42,176 nucleotides of DNA, taken from the NCBI GenBank assembly GCA_938008535.1, contig CALLKF010000122.1, positions 1-42,176 of the forward strand, read 5' to 3'. The notes beneath the pieces are model-generated. The model was not told the origin of the DNA. It was given only the letters and a program-made list of their open reading frames with translations, and did not search any database. Source of the DNA: an uncultured Saprospirales bacterium. Lineage in GTDB: Bacteria > Bacteroidota > Bacteroidia > Chitinophagales > JADIYW01. Every line of letters begins with the position of its first letter. Position 1 is the first letter of the stretch. Both the position numbers and the translations under genes were made by a program. This document shows positions 18,253-27,038 of this stretch, piece after piece.

Positions 18253-18729
18253 ATGACTCTTGGCGATAATTTTAAGCAAATGAATATCATTCACGCTGCC
18301 TTGTGCGTTGGTTGTGCATTGATATTATTTATCATGTACACATTAGTGAATCAAGATAAAAATGTAGTTCCAGCCACCAATATAATTTTTACAGTTCTTG
18401 GAATTGCCATTGCTTTTATCAATGTGCTGTTATCGCGAATTTTGTTTTTTATGCGCACTCAGCAAGCACAAACAATTAGCGATTTTGGACAAAAAATAAA
18501 TATTTTCAGAGCTGCTTTTATTATACAAATGGCAATGTTAGAAGGTGCTGCCATTATCAATGCTATTTTTTATTTTTTAACGAAAGATAAACTGCATTTT
18601 TTTATAGCGATTGGTGTTTTATTGTTAATGGTGATGCGACGTCCAACACGCAGCATGGCAGCCATCACGTTGTTTTCTGCTAAAGATGATGACATTCAAC
18701 GTATTTATGAAGATACCATGGAAGTGTAA
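18253..18729 (+). CDS. Small four-helix membrane protein
   Basis: The 158-residue protein has four hydrophobic helices at about residues 11-32, 40-65, 88-107 and 115-130. The last runs into RRPTRSM, and the protein ends with an acidic cytoplasmic tail (FSAKDDDIQRIYEDTMEV). I know similar proteins only as uncharacterised in Bacteroidota. It may be co-transcribed with the SRPBCC gene, but a double hairpin repeat lies between them. Confidence 0.75.
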   Translation: MTLGDNFKQMNIIHAALCVGCALILFIMYTLVNQDKNVVPATNIIFTVLGIAIAFINVLLSRILFFMRTQQAQTISDFGQKINIFRAAFIIQMAMLEGAAIINAIFYFLTKDKLHFFIAIGVLLLMVMRRPTRSMAAITLFSAKDDDIQRIYEDTMEV

Positions 18730-18761
18730 CATTTTAACTTATAGAACAGTATATTTTAAAC

Positions 18762-18891
18762 CACTCAAGGCACTTAAGAAACTTAAAAAAAATCAGTAGT
18801 AATCATCTAAAAAAGACAAGAAAACTAAGCTTTCTAGTCTTCTTTTTGCCTTCTATAATATCATAACTTTAGTTTCTTTGTGCCTTAAGTG
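18762..18891. repeat. Long imperfect inverted repeat (AAGGCAC...GTGCCTT)
   Basis: The left arm 18762-18786 (CACTCAAGGCACTTAAGAAA, then CTTAA) is the near-complement of the right arm 18869-18891 (TTAGTTTCTTTGTGCCTTAA, then GTG). About 80 bases lie between, containing a nested A-rich/T-rich imperfect hairpin (18811-18847). It fills most of the space between the convergent membrane-protein and RraA-like genes. It resembles the ACTAAGGCACTAAG intergenic repeats seen in Bacteroidota and could also act as a bidirectional terminator. Confidence 0.65.
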
Positions 18892-18927
18892 ATTATTTTT
18901 GTTTGTTAATTTGTTTAATTATTTAGT

Positions 18928-19410
18928 TCAAATCAACGCAGTTTCGCTTACTAAGATGCCATCTTCATCACAATAAACATATTCATTTGGATGAAAGAAA
19001 GTGTTTGCAAAATGTACCGTTTCATTTTTAATGCCTGGAAATTTTTTAACTGATTTCATCGGATTAGTTTGTAACGCTTTGATACCAATTTCCATAGTAT
19101 TAATGGCTGCAGAATCACGAATGCAACCAAATATAATTATACCATTCCATTCATTTTTTATGGCTGCTGTAACCAATAAATCTCCAACCAAAGCACAACG
19201 CAACGAGCCACCACCATCAATTACCAATACTTTTCCTTTGCCGTTTTCATTGCGTAAGGTATTGCCAACTGGTGTGTTGTCTTCAAAGCATTTTATAGTA
19301 TAAATTTGTCCGTAGAATTTTTTGGTTAAACCAAAAGATAAGAAAACTGGTTGTGCAATTTGCACTTTTCCTTCGTTTGCATCGTATAAATCTGCGGTTG
19401 TGAAATCCAT
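18928..19410 (-). CDS. rraA: RraA-like protein (RNase E regulator / HMG aldolase family)
   Basis: The 160-residue protein matches the RraA family over its whole length: FTTADLYDANEGKVQIAQPV at the start, then GKVLVIDGGGSLRCALVGDL, the GCIRDSAAI segment and a C-terminal EYVYCDEDGILVS. In enterobacteria RraA binds and inhibits RNase E; relatives act as 4-hydroxy-4-methyl-2-oxoglutarate aldolases or oxaloacetate decarboxylases. The Arg-Asp of GCIRD needed for aldolase metal binding is present, so enzymatic function is possible. It stands alone, divergent from ctlX. Confidence 0.88.
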   Translation of the reverse strand: MDFTTADLYDANEGKVQIAQPVFLSFGLTKKFYGQIYTIKCFEDNTPVGNTLRNENGKGKVLVIDGGGSLRCALVGDLLVTAAIKNEWNGIIIFGCIRDSAAINTMEIGIKALQTNPMKSVKKFPGIKNETVHFANTFFHPNEYVYCDEDGILVSETALI

Positions 19411-19558
19411 AGTTTTAATTTGAAAATTTGAATTCCGAAATTTCGGAAGTGTTAATTTGAAAATTCAAAAGTAAAAATAGAAAATAAAAAAACATTTTAG
19501 CCAAAAAGTATAAAATAATAAATTGTAAATTGTACATCGTAAATCGTAAATCAAAAAC

Positions 19559-20485
19559 ATGAGTAAACAAACTACTTCGCAATTGATGATGGTTCGTCCT
19601 GCGAGTTTTCAATTTAATATAGAAACAGCTGTATCGAATGCTTTTCAGAAATCATTAGAAAATTTATCAGCTGAAGAAATTAAACAAAAAGCAGTTGCTG
19701 AATTTGATGCTTATGTTGAAAAATTACGTCAACACGGTGTTTCAGTTTTAGTGATTGAAGACACAGCTATGCCGCAAAAACCTGATGCTATTTTTCCAAA
19801 TAATTGGATTAGTATGCAAGCTAATGGTACGGTGTATTTGTATCCAATGTGTACACCAAATCGACGATTAGAAAAACGATTGGAGATTGTTGAAGAATTG
19901 AAATCGATATTTAAAATTAATGAAGTCATAGATTTATCAGCGTATGAAAATCAACATCAATTTTTAGAAGGAACTGGTAGTATTATTTTTGATCATGTAA
20001 ATAAAAAGGCATACGCATGTTTGTCGCCACGTACCGAAATTGCTGCGTTTGAAGCGCATTGTGCACAACTAAACTATGAACCTATTTCTTTTTTCAGCGA
20101 AGATGAAAATGAACATTTAGTGTATCATACCAATGTGATGTTGACGATTGGTAATGGTTTTGCAGTTATTTGTTTAGCGAGTATAAAAAATGAAGATGAA
20201 CGAAAAAAAGTATTGAATAGTTTTGATGAAACGAATCACGAAATTATTGACATTTCATTTGAACAAATGAATGCATTTGCAGGAAATATGTTGCAAGTTG
20301 AAAATGCAGCTGGTGATACTTTTTTAGTAATGTCGAAAACTGCATTTAATAGTTTGGAACAACCACAAATTCAGCAAATTCAAAAATATACTAAAATACT
20401 TTCTGTTGAAATACCTACGATTGAAACCATTGGTGGTGGAAGTGCACGTTGTATGTTGGCTGAGATATTTTTGGAGAAAAAGTGA
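19559..20485 (+). CDS. ctlX: CtlX-type guanidino-modifying hydrolase (arginine deiminase superfamily)
   Basis: The 308-residue protein belongs to the amidinotransferase/arginine deiminase superfamily and matches the CtlX group: MMVRPASFQFN at the start, DAIFPNNWISMQANGTVYLY, FLEGTGSIIFDH, SPRTE, YHTNVMLTIG with the catalytic His190, and a C-terminal GGGSARCMLAEIF with the nucleophile Cys298. CtlX is associated with citrulline use in some bacteria, so an arginine or citrulline catabolic role is likely. It is cytoplasmic. Its leader contains a run of seven-base TCGTAAA-like repeats directly before ATG. It converges on the next lipoprotein gene. Confidence 0.88.
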   Translation: MSKQTTSQLMMVRPASFQFNIETAVSNAFQKSLENLSAEEIKQKAVAEFDAYVEKLRQHGVSVLVIEDTAMPQKPDAIFPNNWISMQANGTVYLYPMCTPNRRLEKRLEIVEELKSIFKINEVIDLSAYENQHQFLEGTGSIIFDHVNKKAYACLSPRTEIAAFEAHCAQLNYEPISFFSEDENEHLVYHTNVMLTIGNGFAVICLASIKNEDERKKVLNSFDETNHEIIDISFEQMNAFAGNMLQVENAAGDTFLVMSKTAFNSLEQPQIQQIQKYTKILSVEIPTIETIGGGSARCMLAEIFLEKK

Positions 20486-20508
20486 CGCTTCGATAAACTC
20501 AGCGTGAC
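20482..20508. repeat. Dispersed ACGCTTCGATAAACTCAGCGTGAC repeat copy
   Basis: The stretch beginning GTGACGCTTCGATAAACTCA and ending GCGTGAC overlaps the ctlX stop. It is the opposite orientation of the repeat inside the acyltransferase gene (GTCATGCTGAG...TCGAAGC). Its ends GTGACGC and GCGTGAC are nearly self-complementary. Confidence 0.6.
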
Positions 20509-20516
20509 ACAATAGT

Positions 20517-20546
20517 CAGACTTAGCTTCTCGAAGTCTTATTTTTT
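20517..20546 (+). terminator. Possible terminator after ctlX
   Basis: AGACTT and AAGTCT flank a 9-base loop (about 20518-20538) and are followed by TATTTTTT. The stem is only 6 bp, so strength is doubtful. The structure overlaps the end of the convergent lipoprotein gene. Confidence 0.4.
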
Positions 20547-21365
20547 CAATGTAAACTTGCGTTCTACTTCATTAAATGGACTTTCAACTAGTTTGTTGTT
20601 TTTGTCTAAAAGCGTTAATTTTATGGTGTTTTCACCAATTGGTAAACCTTCCATAAAATAACCACACCATTTTGTGATGATAAATTCAGTGCCATTAATT
20701 ACTGCTTTTACTTTATAACCATCTTTCGATAAATCGCAATTTACAACGTAAAAATCTAATAAAACAGCATCGGTTTCTGCGCCAATATATTCGCCTTTTG
20801 GTCTGCTAAAAAACAACATTGGACTTGTTAAATCTGGTGCAGCATATCTTGCTAAATACCTTGATTTGCCTGTAATAACAGATGAAAGTACGTATGCATT
20901 TTTATTTTTTATGCTTTCGTGATAAGAACGAGATAGAAATGATAATACGGTGTGTTGTCCATCATTCGAAGCTTTTAATTTTCCAGCTTTAGTATAAACT
21001 GCAGTGTATGGTTCATTGTCAACAATAACATGTACATGTTGTCCTTTCGCAGCATTTGCGCAAGTTTTTAAACCAGTTAAATCTGATTGTTTTCCGAATT
21101 CATAGTTTGTTGCAGTGAAATTTAGACCAAATTTATTGCTATCTAAATCTGCTGAACCAGCAGATAATTCTTGTGTGAGTGTTGCGTTTTCAAATTGTTC
21201 AACAGAAAATAATTCTGTTAATGTAATTCTGTTTTTTTGTAGAGTTGTCAATGTTGCAGATTTATTTTTGTCATTATCATTATTCGTTGCAGTTGCTTTT
21301 CTGTTGCAAGAAAAAATGCTGACAATTAAAATTGTTGGTAATAATAGTATGTAAAACTTTTTCAT
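20538..21365 (-). CDS. Lipoprotein annotated in relatives as phosphopeptide-binding
   Basis: The 275-residue protein has a lipoprotein signal ending IVSIFSC. The mature part contains GQHVHVIVDNEPYTAVY, HTVLSFLSRSYHESIKN and a C-terminal Ig-like module ending IGENTIKLTLLDKNNKLV. In Bacteroidota such proteins are commonly labelled phosphopeptide-binding, but I know of no direct evidence for that activity. It probably sits in the periplasm or outer membrane. It follows the asparagine-synthase-like gene by 13 bp on the same strand. Confidence 0.75.
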   Translation of the reverse strand: MKKFYILLLPTILIVSIFSCNRKATATNNDNDKNKSATLTTLQKNRITLTELFSVEQFENATLTQELSAGSADLDSNKFGLNFTATNYEFGKQSDLTGLKTCANAAKGQHVHVIVDNEPYTAVYTKAGKLKASNDGQHTVLSFLSRSYHESIKNKNAYVLSSVITGKSRYLARYAAPDLTSPMLFFSRPKGEYIGAETDAVLLDFYVVNCDLSKDGYKVKAVINGTEFIITKWCGYFMEGLPIGENTIKLTLLDKNNKLVESPFNEVERKFTLKK

Positions 21366-21378
21366 GATTTCAATTTTA

Positions 21379-22869
21379 TCAAAGTTGGTGTTTTTCTTTC
21401 AGATTTTCAAGGAAATAAAGTGCGTGAATGTTATTTATCTTTAAATCTTTTTTTGCTGGTTTGGTTTTTAGGTGTTCATAAATTTTATGATACAAAAACA
21501 AAGTGTTGTTGGCATCTTTTTGTTCGCTTTCAGCATTTAACTGTTGGATGCTTTCTGTAATTTTTTTTGGTAAAATGGCTCTTGCAAATTTCTTCACACT
21601 ATATAAATAATTAGTAGCATCGTGGTTTGGTTTTTTATACGCAACATTATACGTTTTAAAAATTCCATCAAATAAATAATCATTATAAAACGTTTGATGC
21701 ATACGGTTTTTAATGTCTAAGTTATACCAAAAATTAATCCAGTTCGTATTCCAAAAAGGTAAATAATATTCCAATCCAAAATAAGAATATACATGAACTG
21801 AGTTTATGATAAATTTTGACACTCTGTTCTTTATAAACCATTCTTGATAGCCATTCCAGGAATTTTCGTAAGCAGTGCTTCTTAATGGAATTTGGTATTT
21901 TTCAAAAATATAATTCTTAATATCTAATCTTTTTATCGGTTCAAAAATACTTCCTGCATGCAAATCTTGACAAAAACCATTCATCACGATTACATTTTTT
22001 GGTAATAAATTATTCAATTTTAAGAATTCCAAAGCAAAAAAATCTTGTTCATGTGGCAGCGAAGTATAATGATGATTTGAGTTTGAAAAATTATTCCAAT
22101 TCTCTGTAAAAAAAGTTGTTAGTAGTTCATCTGAATATTCTATAAAATGCCATTTGTAATTTAGTTTTTCAGCAACATTTTTTGCAATTAAAACTTCATA
22201 ACTTTCTTTTTTTCCGTAGGTAAAACATTCAACATTAGTAATATTATTTTGCTTTAATAAACAAACTAAATAACGCGAATCATAACCACCAGAAAGTGGA
22301 ACTAAAATAGTTTTATTTACTGAAATTGTTTTTATTTTTTGGATTAGTTCATTTTCTACTTGCTTTAAAGTGTCAATATTTGCTGATAGTTTGGCTTTAG
22401 AACTGTGTTTGTAGTGTGTTTTTATTTCAAATTGCTGAGTAGTAGTGTTGATGATCGCATATTCACCAGCTTGTAGCTGATGGTAATTGTTTAATAATGT
22501 TTCATTTTCTTGTGTACAGTAGATTTTTTCAAAATCAGCAATTGCATTTTTATTGTATGAATTATTATAGATTGGATTATCTGTAATTGTTATTTTATTT
22601 TCATTTTTTTGTATCAAAATTGGAAAAGTCCGAATATGATCAACTGCTGCAAATAGTTGGTTTTCTGTTTGAATAATTATTGCAAAATGACCACTTAATT
22701 TTCTTAATTTTTCAACAAAAATTGCTTCATTGTTTGCTTCAGAAAAATAGGTGATGAGTTCAATTTCATTTAATAAATCATCATTTAAGAAAGCGTAACC
22801 AATTATAGAAATTGGTACAATAGTTTTCCATTTATAAACAGCATTGTATGTTAGTTGTATATCAATCAT
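21379..22869 (-). CDS. Asparagine-synthase-like protein lacking the Cys nucleophile
   Basis: The 496-residue protein has the asparagine-synthase architecture. An N-terminal half resembles the class II glutamine amidotransferase fold (SGHFAIIIQTENQLFAAVDH near 59-78). An ATP-pyrophosphatase domain follows with the PP-loop SGGYDSR (193-199) and CFTYGKKESYE. The N-terminus is MIDIQL with no Cys at position 2, so it cannot be a normal glutaminase and may use free ammonia or another acceptor. It overlaps the flippase gene by 8 bp, which places it in surface-glycan or peptide modification rather than asparagine synthesis. Target unknown. Confidence 0.85.
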   Translation of the reverse strand: MIDIQLTYNAVYKWKTIVPISIIGYAFLNDDLLNEIELITYFSEANNEAIFVEKLRKLSGHFAIIIQTENQLFAAVDHIRTFPILIQKNENKITITDNPIYNNSYNKNAIADFEKIYCTQENETLLNNYHQLQAGEYAIINTTTQQFEIKTHYKHSSKAKLSANIDTLKQVENELIQKIKTISVNKTILVPLSGGYDSRYLVCLLKQNNITNVECFTYGKKESYEVLIAKNVAEKLNYKWHFIEYSDELLTTFFTENWNNFSNSNHHYTSLPHEQDFFALEFLKLNNLLPKNVIVMNGFCQDLHAGSIFEPIKRLDIKNYIFEKYQIPLRSTAYENSWNGYQEWFIKNRVSKFIINSVHVYSYFGLEYYLPFWNTNWINFWYNLDIKNRMHQTFYNDYLFDGIFKTYNVAYKKPNHDATNYLYSVKKFARAILPKKITESIQQLNAESEQKDANNTLFLYHKIYEHLKTKPAKKDLKINNIHALYFLENLKEKHQL

Positions 22870-24064
22870 TTTTCAACAAATTGAAATTTATATACCACAA
22901 CAAATATAGATTCATGAATACACCAACGGCACAAAATAATATAATTGATAAATAAAAATCATGATAAAAAGCACCAATACAAATGGCTATGATGCGCATT
23001 AAAAAAAATGCAATATTAAAACCGAATTCAAATTTCAATTTATTTTTTACATCTAATAGAAAAGAAATTGGTCCAGAAATAATGCCTGAAAAGTACCATA
23101 AAATAAGGTATTGCGCAATTTTCCCAGAAGCCAACCATTCACCACTAAACATCAAATAAAAAATATCTTTTCCAAAAAATAAAATGATTAGTGTTGGAAT
23201 AATTCCTATAATAAATGAAAATAAAATAATTTTATGTGTTTCTTTTTTTAAGTGTTGATGTTCTGTTTCGCTTGCAATTTTATAATAAATTTGGCTAATT
23301 GCTGTAGTATACATACCTGTTGGTGCGTTTAGTAATCGTGTTGAATAAGCATAAAAACCAACCATCTGTTTAGAAAAAAATTGTGCTAATAAAAGTGGAA
23401 TACTGTTGCGTGAGAAATTATTTAATAATGAAGACCAAGTTCCAAATTTTGGAAACTGATCATATTGTTTTATTTTTTGTTTCAAAATTTCAATATCAAA
23501 TTTTATAGAAACAAATTGCAAACTATAAATGGTAGCAAATAATAATCCAATAAAAAAACCAATTATCAAAGCAGTTTTTATTTTTAGATATGCTAAAACT
23601 AATGTTAAAACACATGTTACAAGTACTTGAATTACTCTAAAATTATTAATGGCTTTGTAATTTTCTATTTTATTTAAATACACTAAAATTGGCTGATGCA
23701 AACCATAAAGTAAAACAATCAAAGGCAATAAAATATAAACCTTTCCATAAAAAATAATAATTGGAATTGAAATCAAAGTAGTCAATATGCTTAATATAAT
23801 GGCAGCTGTAATAGCAGCAATTACTATCTGTTTGGCTTCTTCGTTGTTTTTTCCAAGCATTACTGCTACTTCTAATTTAGCGTTTATTAATTCAATTAAA
23901 ATAAAAACAATAGAAGTAAAAATGCCGAATTGCGCAAACTGAATCGGTGAAAAATATTTTGGTAATACTAATGAAAATAGAAAATTAATAATTTGAACCA
24001 GCAACAAGCCGACAAATAAAGTAGTAAAGTTTTTAAATAATTTTCCAGATGTTGTATTCATCAT
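22862..24064 (-). CDS. Wzx-like polysaccharide/lipid flippase (MOP superfamily)
   Basis: The 400-residue integral membrane protein has about twelve hydrophobic helices and the pattern of MOP-superfamily O-antigen flippases, including LVLPKYFSPIQFAQFGIFTS at the N-terminus and GFYAYSTRLLNAPTGMYTTA in the middle. It would move lipid-linked oligosaccharides across the inner membrane. It overlaps the asparagine-synthase-like gene by 8 bp but has no neighbouring glycosyltransferases, so this is an isolated two-gene unit. Confidence 0.9.
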   Translation of the reverse strand: MMNTTSGKLFKNFTTLFVGLLLVQIINFLFSLVLPKYFSPIQFAQFGIFTSIVFILIELINAKLEVAVMLGKNNEEAKQIVIAAITAAIILSILTTLISIPIIIFYGKVYILLPLIVLLYGLHQPILVYLNKIENYKAINNFRVIQVLVTCVLTLVLAYLKIKTALIIGFFIGLLFATIYSLQFVSIKFDIEILKQKIKQYDQFPKFGTWSSLLNNFSRNSIPLLLAQFFSKQMVGFYAYSTRLLNAPTGMYTTAISQIYYKIASETEHQHLKKETHKIILFSFIIGIIPTLIILFFGKDIFYLMFSGEWLASGKIAQYLILWYFSGIISGPISFLLDVKNKLKFEFGFNIAFFLMRIIAICIGAFYHDFYLSIILFCAVGVFMNLYLLWYINFNLLKND

Positions 24065-24155
24065 TGCTAAGTTACAACTTTATTTTCTAGGTTGATTTTA
24101 AATGTAGCTTTTGCAACTTGATAAAATTATTACTTGGATGTATAGTTTGACATTT

Positions 24156-24518
24156 CTAATCCATTGCATATTTTACAGTAAGCCAAATACTCATCATTCG
24201 AGCCCAGCGAAAAATAAGTGGCAACATCAAAACTAACAAAATTGCATTGATGGTTATATAGTATAAAAAATAATCAAGTCCGAAAATGAGTGATGCGCCA
24301 ACTATAATTAATAATGAAATTGCTACACTAATTGCATAACTCATGTACATCGATAAATAATGAAATCCAACTTCATTTTCGTAGTTAAAGTCACAGTTTG
24401 GACATCGACTTTGCATTTTGGTCATTTTAGATAAATGATATGGATTTGGATCGATGAAAACATTTGCTTTTTCGCAATTTGGACATTGACAAAATAGAAT
24501 AGTTTTGAGTGCAGACAT
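24156..24518 (-). CDS. DUF983 zinc-ribbon membrane protein
   Basis: From ATG 24518 the protein has 120 residues and starts MSALKTILFCQCPNCEKANV, matching DUF983 proteins. Two CPNC-type zinc-ribbon half sites (near residues 11 and 38) are followed by two membrane helices. Starting at 24569 would add 17 residues without family support. DUF983 proteins often neighbour cytochrome oxidase genes in other phyla; there is none here. It is a small inner-membrane protein of unknown function. Confidence 0.85.
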   Translation of the reverse strand: MSALKTILFCQCPNCEKANVFIDPNPYHLSKMTKMQSRCPNCDFNYENEVGFHYLSMYMSYAISVAISLLIIVGASLIFGLDYFLYYITINAILLVLMLPLIFRWARMMSIWLTVKYAMD

Positions 24519-24678
24519 AACAGTTGATTTACAATAATTCGATGAACAATTGAAGATTAAAATCGACATGTAAAATTACATTATTTTTAACTGTTACAAG
24601 TTAAAAGTATAAGGACTAATTGTTAATTGTACATTGTTTTAATCGTGCCACGAAAATTGTTGCACGAAATAATAAATT

Positions 24679-25209
24679 CTACGGCTTTGTTAAAGTTGGA
24701 TCTTTCGGTTCAATTTTTTTAGGTGTTTGTTCTGATGTTCCGATGATATCTTTCATGGTAAAGTAAGCGAATTGGTCAATTTTTACTTTAATTGGAATAA
24801 AACCTAATGCTTTTACTTTTACATAACCTTTGTAATCAACGCGCACTTTGTACCCAATTAGTAATTTGGTGCCTTCTGTGGCAAATTTGCTTAACGTTGG
24901 ACCTGTTTTTACTGCAATTTTCAAAGGCAAATCAAATGCAGATTGCTTGTTTATTTTTACAATGTCAGCAGCTTCTGTGATAGTGCCTAGTTTTTTGTTT
25001 TCGATAAACACATCAATTAAAATTTCATCAATTTTAATTTTTGCTTTATATGGATTGTAGATAACAGCTGTAATTCCTAAATCAATTTGAGATAAAGAAA
25101 AATTATTTACAGTAAAATCTTTTGTTTTTACTAAATAGGGTTCTTCCTCTTGAGCTTTTGCAGCTATTACAGAAAATAATAAAATAAGTATAGTTATTGC
25201 TTTTTGCAT
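24679..25209 (-). CDS. LEA type 2 family periplasmic protein
   Basis: The 176-residue protein has a signal peptide ending VIAAKAQ and a single LEA-2-like beta domain: SLSQIDLGITAVIYNPYKAK, VFIENKKLGTI, and an alternating beta pattern to VKIDQFAYFTM. LEA-2 domains bind lipid or surfaces and are common in Bacteroidota envelope proteins. Its ATG shares one base with the stop of the upstream lipoprotein (TAATG), so the two are translationally coupled. Confidence 0.8.
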   Translation of the reverse strand: MQKAITILILLFSVIAAKAQEEEPYLVKTKDFTVNNFSLSQIDLGITAVIYNPYKAKIKIDEILIDVFIENKKLGTITEAADIVKINKQSAFDLPLKIAVKTGPTLSKFATEGTKLLIGYKVRVDYKGYVKVKALGFIPIKVKIDQFAYFTMKDIIGTSEQTPKKIEPKDPTLTKP

Positions 25210-25742
25210 TAGTTGTTTTGTCTTTTAGCTTTTCGTTCTTCGCGCCTTTTTTGTCGCTCTTCTTTTTTAGTTTCTCTTTTTTCTATACGAATTTCTTTTT
25301 TAGTAAGATATTCATAAGTCATTGCATATTTTATTTTTGCTGCTTGTTCTTCTTTATTTTCATTGGTGAAATTAATATCGCCTAACAATTGCACAGCATA
25401 TGTTCCAGATGGTTCGTGATTTGGTTCTAAAAATGAGTTGGTTGCATATTCGTATTTTATTGGTATGGTAAATTCTGAATTTGGTTGTATTACTTTATCT
25501 TTTTTTACAACAATCGTACCAACATCTTTTCCGTCAATAGAAAAATCAATTGTTATATCTTTTAGATTGAATGCACTTTGACTATGATTCATAAAAATAG
25601 CATCAGCTCTAAGAGTTGCACTTTCTTTTGATAGATTGCCTAAATCTAAATTGGCAAACTTGGTAAATTCAATACTATTTTCATCGTGTTTGCAACTCGA
25701 AAAAAGTAGAATAGAAAGTAGAATTAAAATTGTTTTTTGCAT
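25209..25742 (-). CDS. LEA-2-like lipoprotein with basic tail
   Basis: The 177-residue protein has a lipoprotein signal (LLFSSCKHDE) and one LEA-2-type beta domain (residues about 28-140: ADAIFMNHSQSAFNLKDITI, then FSIDGKDVGTIVVKKDKVI). A strongly charged coiled tail (KRETKKEERQKRREERKAK) ends the protein, probably contacting RNA, peptidoglycan or a partner. It is similar in fold to its downstream neighbour, with which it is coupled through a one-base overlap. Function unknown. Confidence 0.78.
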   Translation of the reverse strand: MQKTILILLSILLFSSCKHDENSIEFTKFANLDLGNLSKESATLRADAIFMNHSQSAFNLKDITIDFSIDGKDVGTIVVKKDKVIQPNSEFTIPIKYEYATNSFLEPNHEPSGTYAVQLLGDINFTNENKEEQAAKIKYAMTYEYLTKKEIRIEKRETKKEERQKRREERKAKRQNN

Positions 25743-25820
25743 AATCAGATTTTTTGTAAAAATATTGAATTTAATTGTTGAATAAATTTTATTAATTTTT
25801 TTTAAGATTTAAAGAGCTTG

Positions 25821-26591
25821 CTACCAACTACCTGAACTTCCACCACCACTGAAACCACCACCACCAAAGCCGCCAAAACCACCGCTGCTGCTGCTTCCAC
25901 CACCTGACCAGGAACTTCCACCAGTAGAAATCCAACCACCACTACCACCAGTGTATCCACCACTTTTTCCATTTGAGAAATAGAAAAAAATAATTACTAG
26001 TATAATTATAAATAAAATAATTGCCCAAGTTGGTAATTCATCATTATTGGCTGCATAATCACTTTCACTAGGTTGAAAACTTCCAGTCATTAAAGCAAAT
26101 AACCTGTCAACTGCATCATCTAAACCTTTATAATAATTACTTTGTTTAAATGCTGGAACCATTAATTCATCACGAATGTGTTTGCAACTGTAATCTGTTA
26201 CATTTCCTTCTAATCCAGTTCCAACTTCAATGCTGATTTGTCTATCATCTTTAGCAACTAAAATTAAAATTCCATTGTCTTTTCCTTTTTGTCCAATTGC
26301 CCATTTTGTCGCCAATCGATAACCAAAATCTCTAATTTCATTACCTTCTAAAGAATTGATGGTTACAATAGTAATTTGTGAAGAGGTAGAATCATTATAA
26401 GCCACCAGTTTTTCTTCTAAACGTTCTTCATTTTCGCTGCTAATAATATCAGCGAAATCATTCACTAGACGTGGTGGATTGGGTATTGCTGGAATATCTT
26501 CATCTTTTGAATAAGCAATACTGTTTGCAAAAAATAGAATTGCAAGAAAAAGAAAAGTATTTATATTTTTATTCAAAAGAGATTTCATCAT
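25821..26591 (-). CDS. TPM-domain membrane protein with Gly/Ser-rich tail
   Basis: The 256-residue protein has a signal peptide and then a TPM domain (RLVNDFADIISSENEERLEE, TIVTINSLEGNEIRDFGYRL, GILILVAKDDRQISIEVGTG). A membrane helix follows at about residues 190-208, then a Gly/Ser-rich tail ending GGGFSGGGSSGSW. TPM proteins with such tails are periplasmic and accompany LemA; some have acid phosphatase activity and one group aids photosystem repair in plants. It overlaps the start of the upstream TPM gene by 23 bp, so both form one operon with lemA. Confidence 0.92.
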   Translation of the reverse strand: MMKSLLNKNINTFLFLAILFFANSIAYSKDEDIPAIPNPPRLVNDFADIISSENEERLEEKLVAYNDSTSSQITIVTINSLEGNEIRDFGYRLATKWAIGQKGKDNGILILVAKDDRQISIEVGTGLEGNVTDYSCKHIRDELMVPAFKQSNYYKGLDDAVDRLFALMTGSFQPSESDYAANNDELPTWAIILFIIILVIIFFYFSNGKSGGYTGGSGGWISTGGSSWSGGGSSSSGGFGGFGGGGFSGGGSSGSW

Positions 26592-27009
26592 CTAGTTCAT
26601 TGTGTTTCCAGTTGTCGGTTTGTGGAAAGTAGTTTGTTAAAACATCACTGATTCGTTCAATACTTTCAATAATACCTTTGCAATAGTTGGATTCCAAAAA
26701 GTCGTTGTGTAATTTTTGTGTAATTGAATTCCAAAAATCATTTTCAACTTTCAGATGTATAGCTTCATCACCGATTACTGCAAATTTTCGGTCCTCTGTA
26801 GCAATATAAATTAGAACACCATTTTTAAAAAGGGTTTTGTCAATCTTTAAATGATAAAATAACTTAACAGCTCTGTCAAACGCTTTTTCATCACATCTAT
26901 CATCAATATGCACACGAATTTCACCAGTAGTTTCTAATTCTGCTTTTCGAATAGTTGCTACTATTAAATCTTTTTCGTAATCTTTTAAAAAGTTTTTAGC
27001 AGATGCCAT
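26569..27009 (-). CDS. Short TPM-domain protein
   Basis: The 146-residue protein consists of one TPM domain without a signal peptide (VATIRKAELETTGEIRVHID, VLIYIATEDRKFAVIGDEAI), ending LDDEISFE. It is the small cytoplasmic companion typically found between lemA and the longer TPM protein in Bacteroidota. Its end overlaps the start of the long TPM gene. Its leader reads AATCGTAAATCAAA just before ATG, a heptad pattern shared with other genes here. Confidence 0.9.
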   Translation of the reverse strand: MASAKNFLKDYEKDLIVATIRKAELETTGEIRVHIDDRCDEKAFDRAVKLFYHLKIDKTLFKNGVLIYIATEDRKFAVIGDEAIHLKVENDFWNSITQKLHNDFLESNYCKGIIESIERISDVLTNYFPQTDNWKHNELDDEISFE

Positions 27010-27038
27010 TTTGATTTACGATTATTTGCCAATTAAAA

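Noticed and set aside
24643..24667. TCGTGC/GCACGA hairpin as terminator of the LEA-2 genes
   Set aside because: Long A-rich loop and no T-run on the minus strand; too weak to call.
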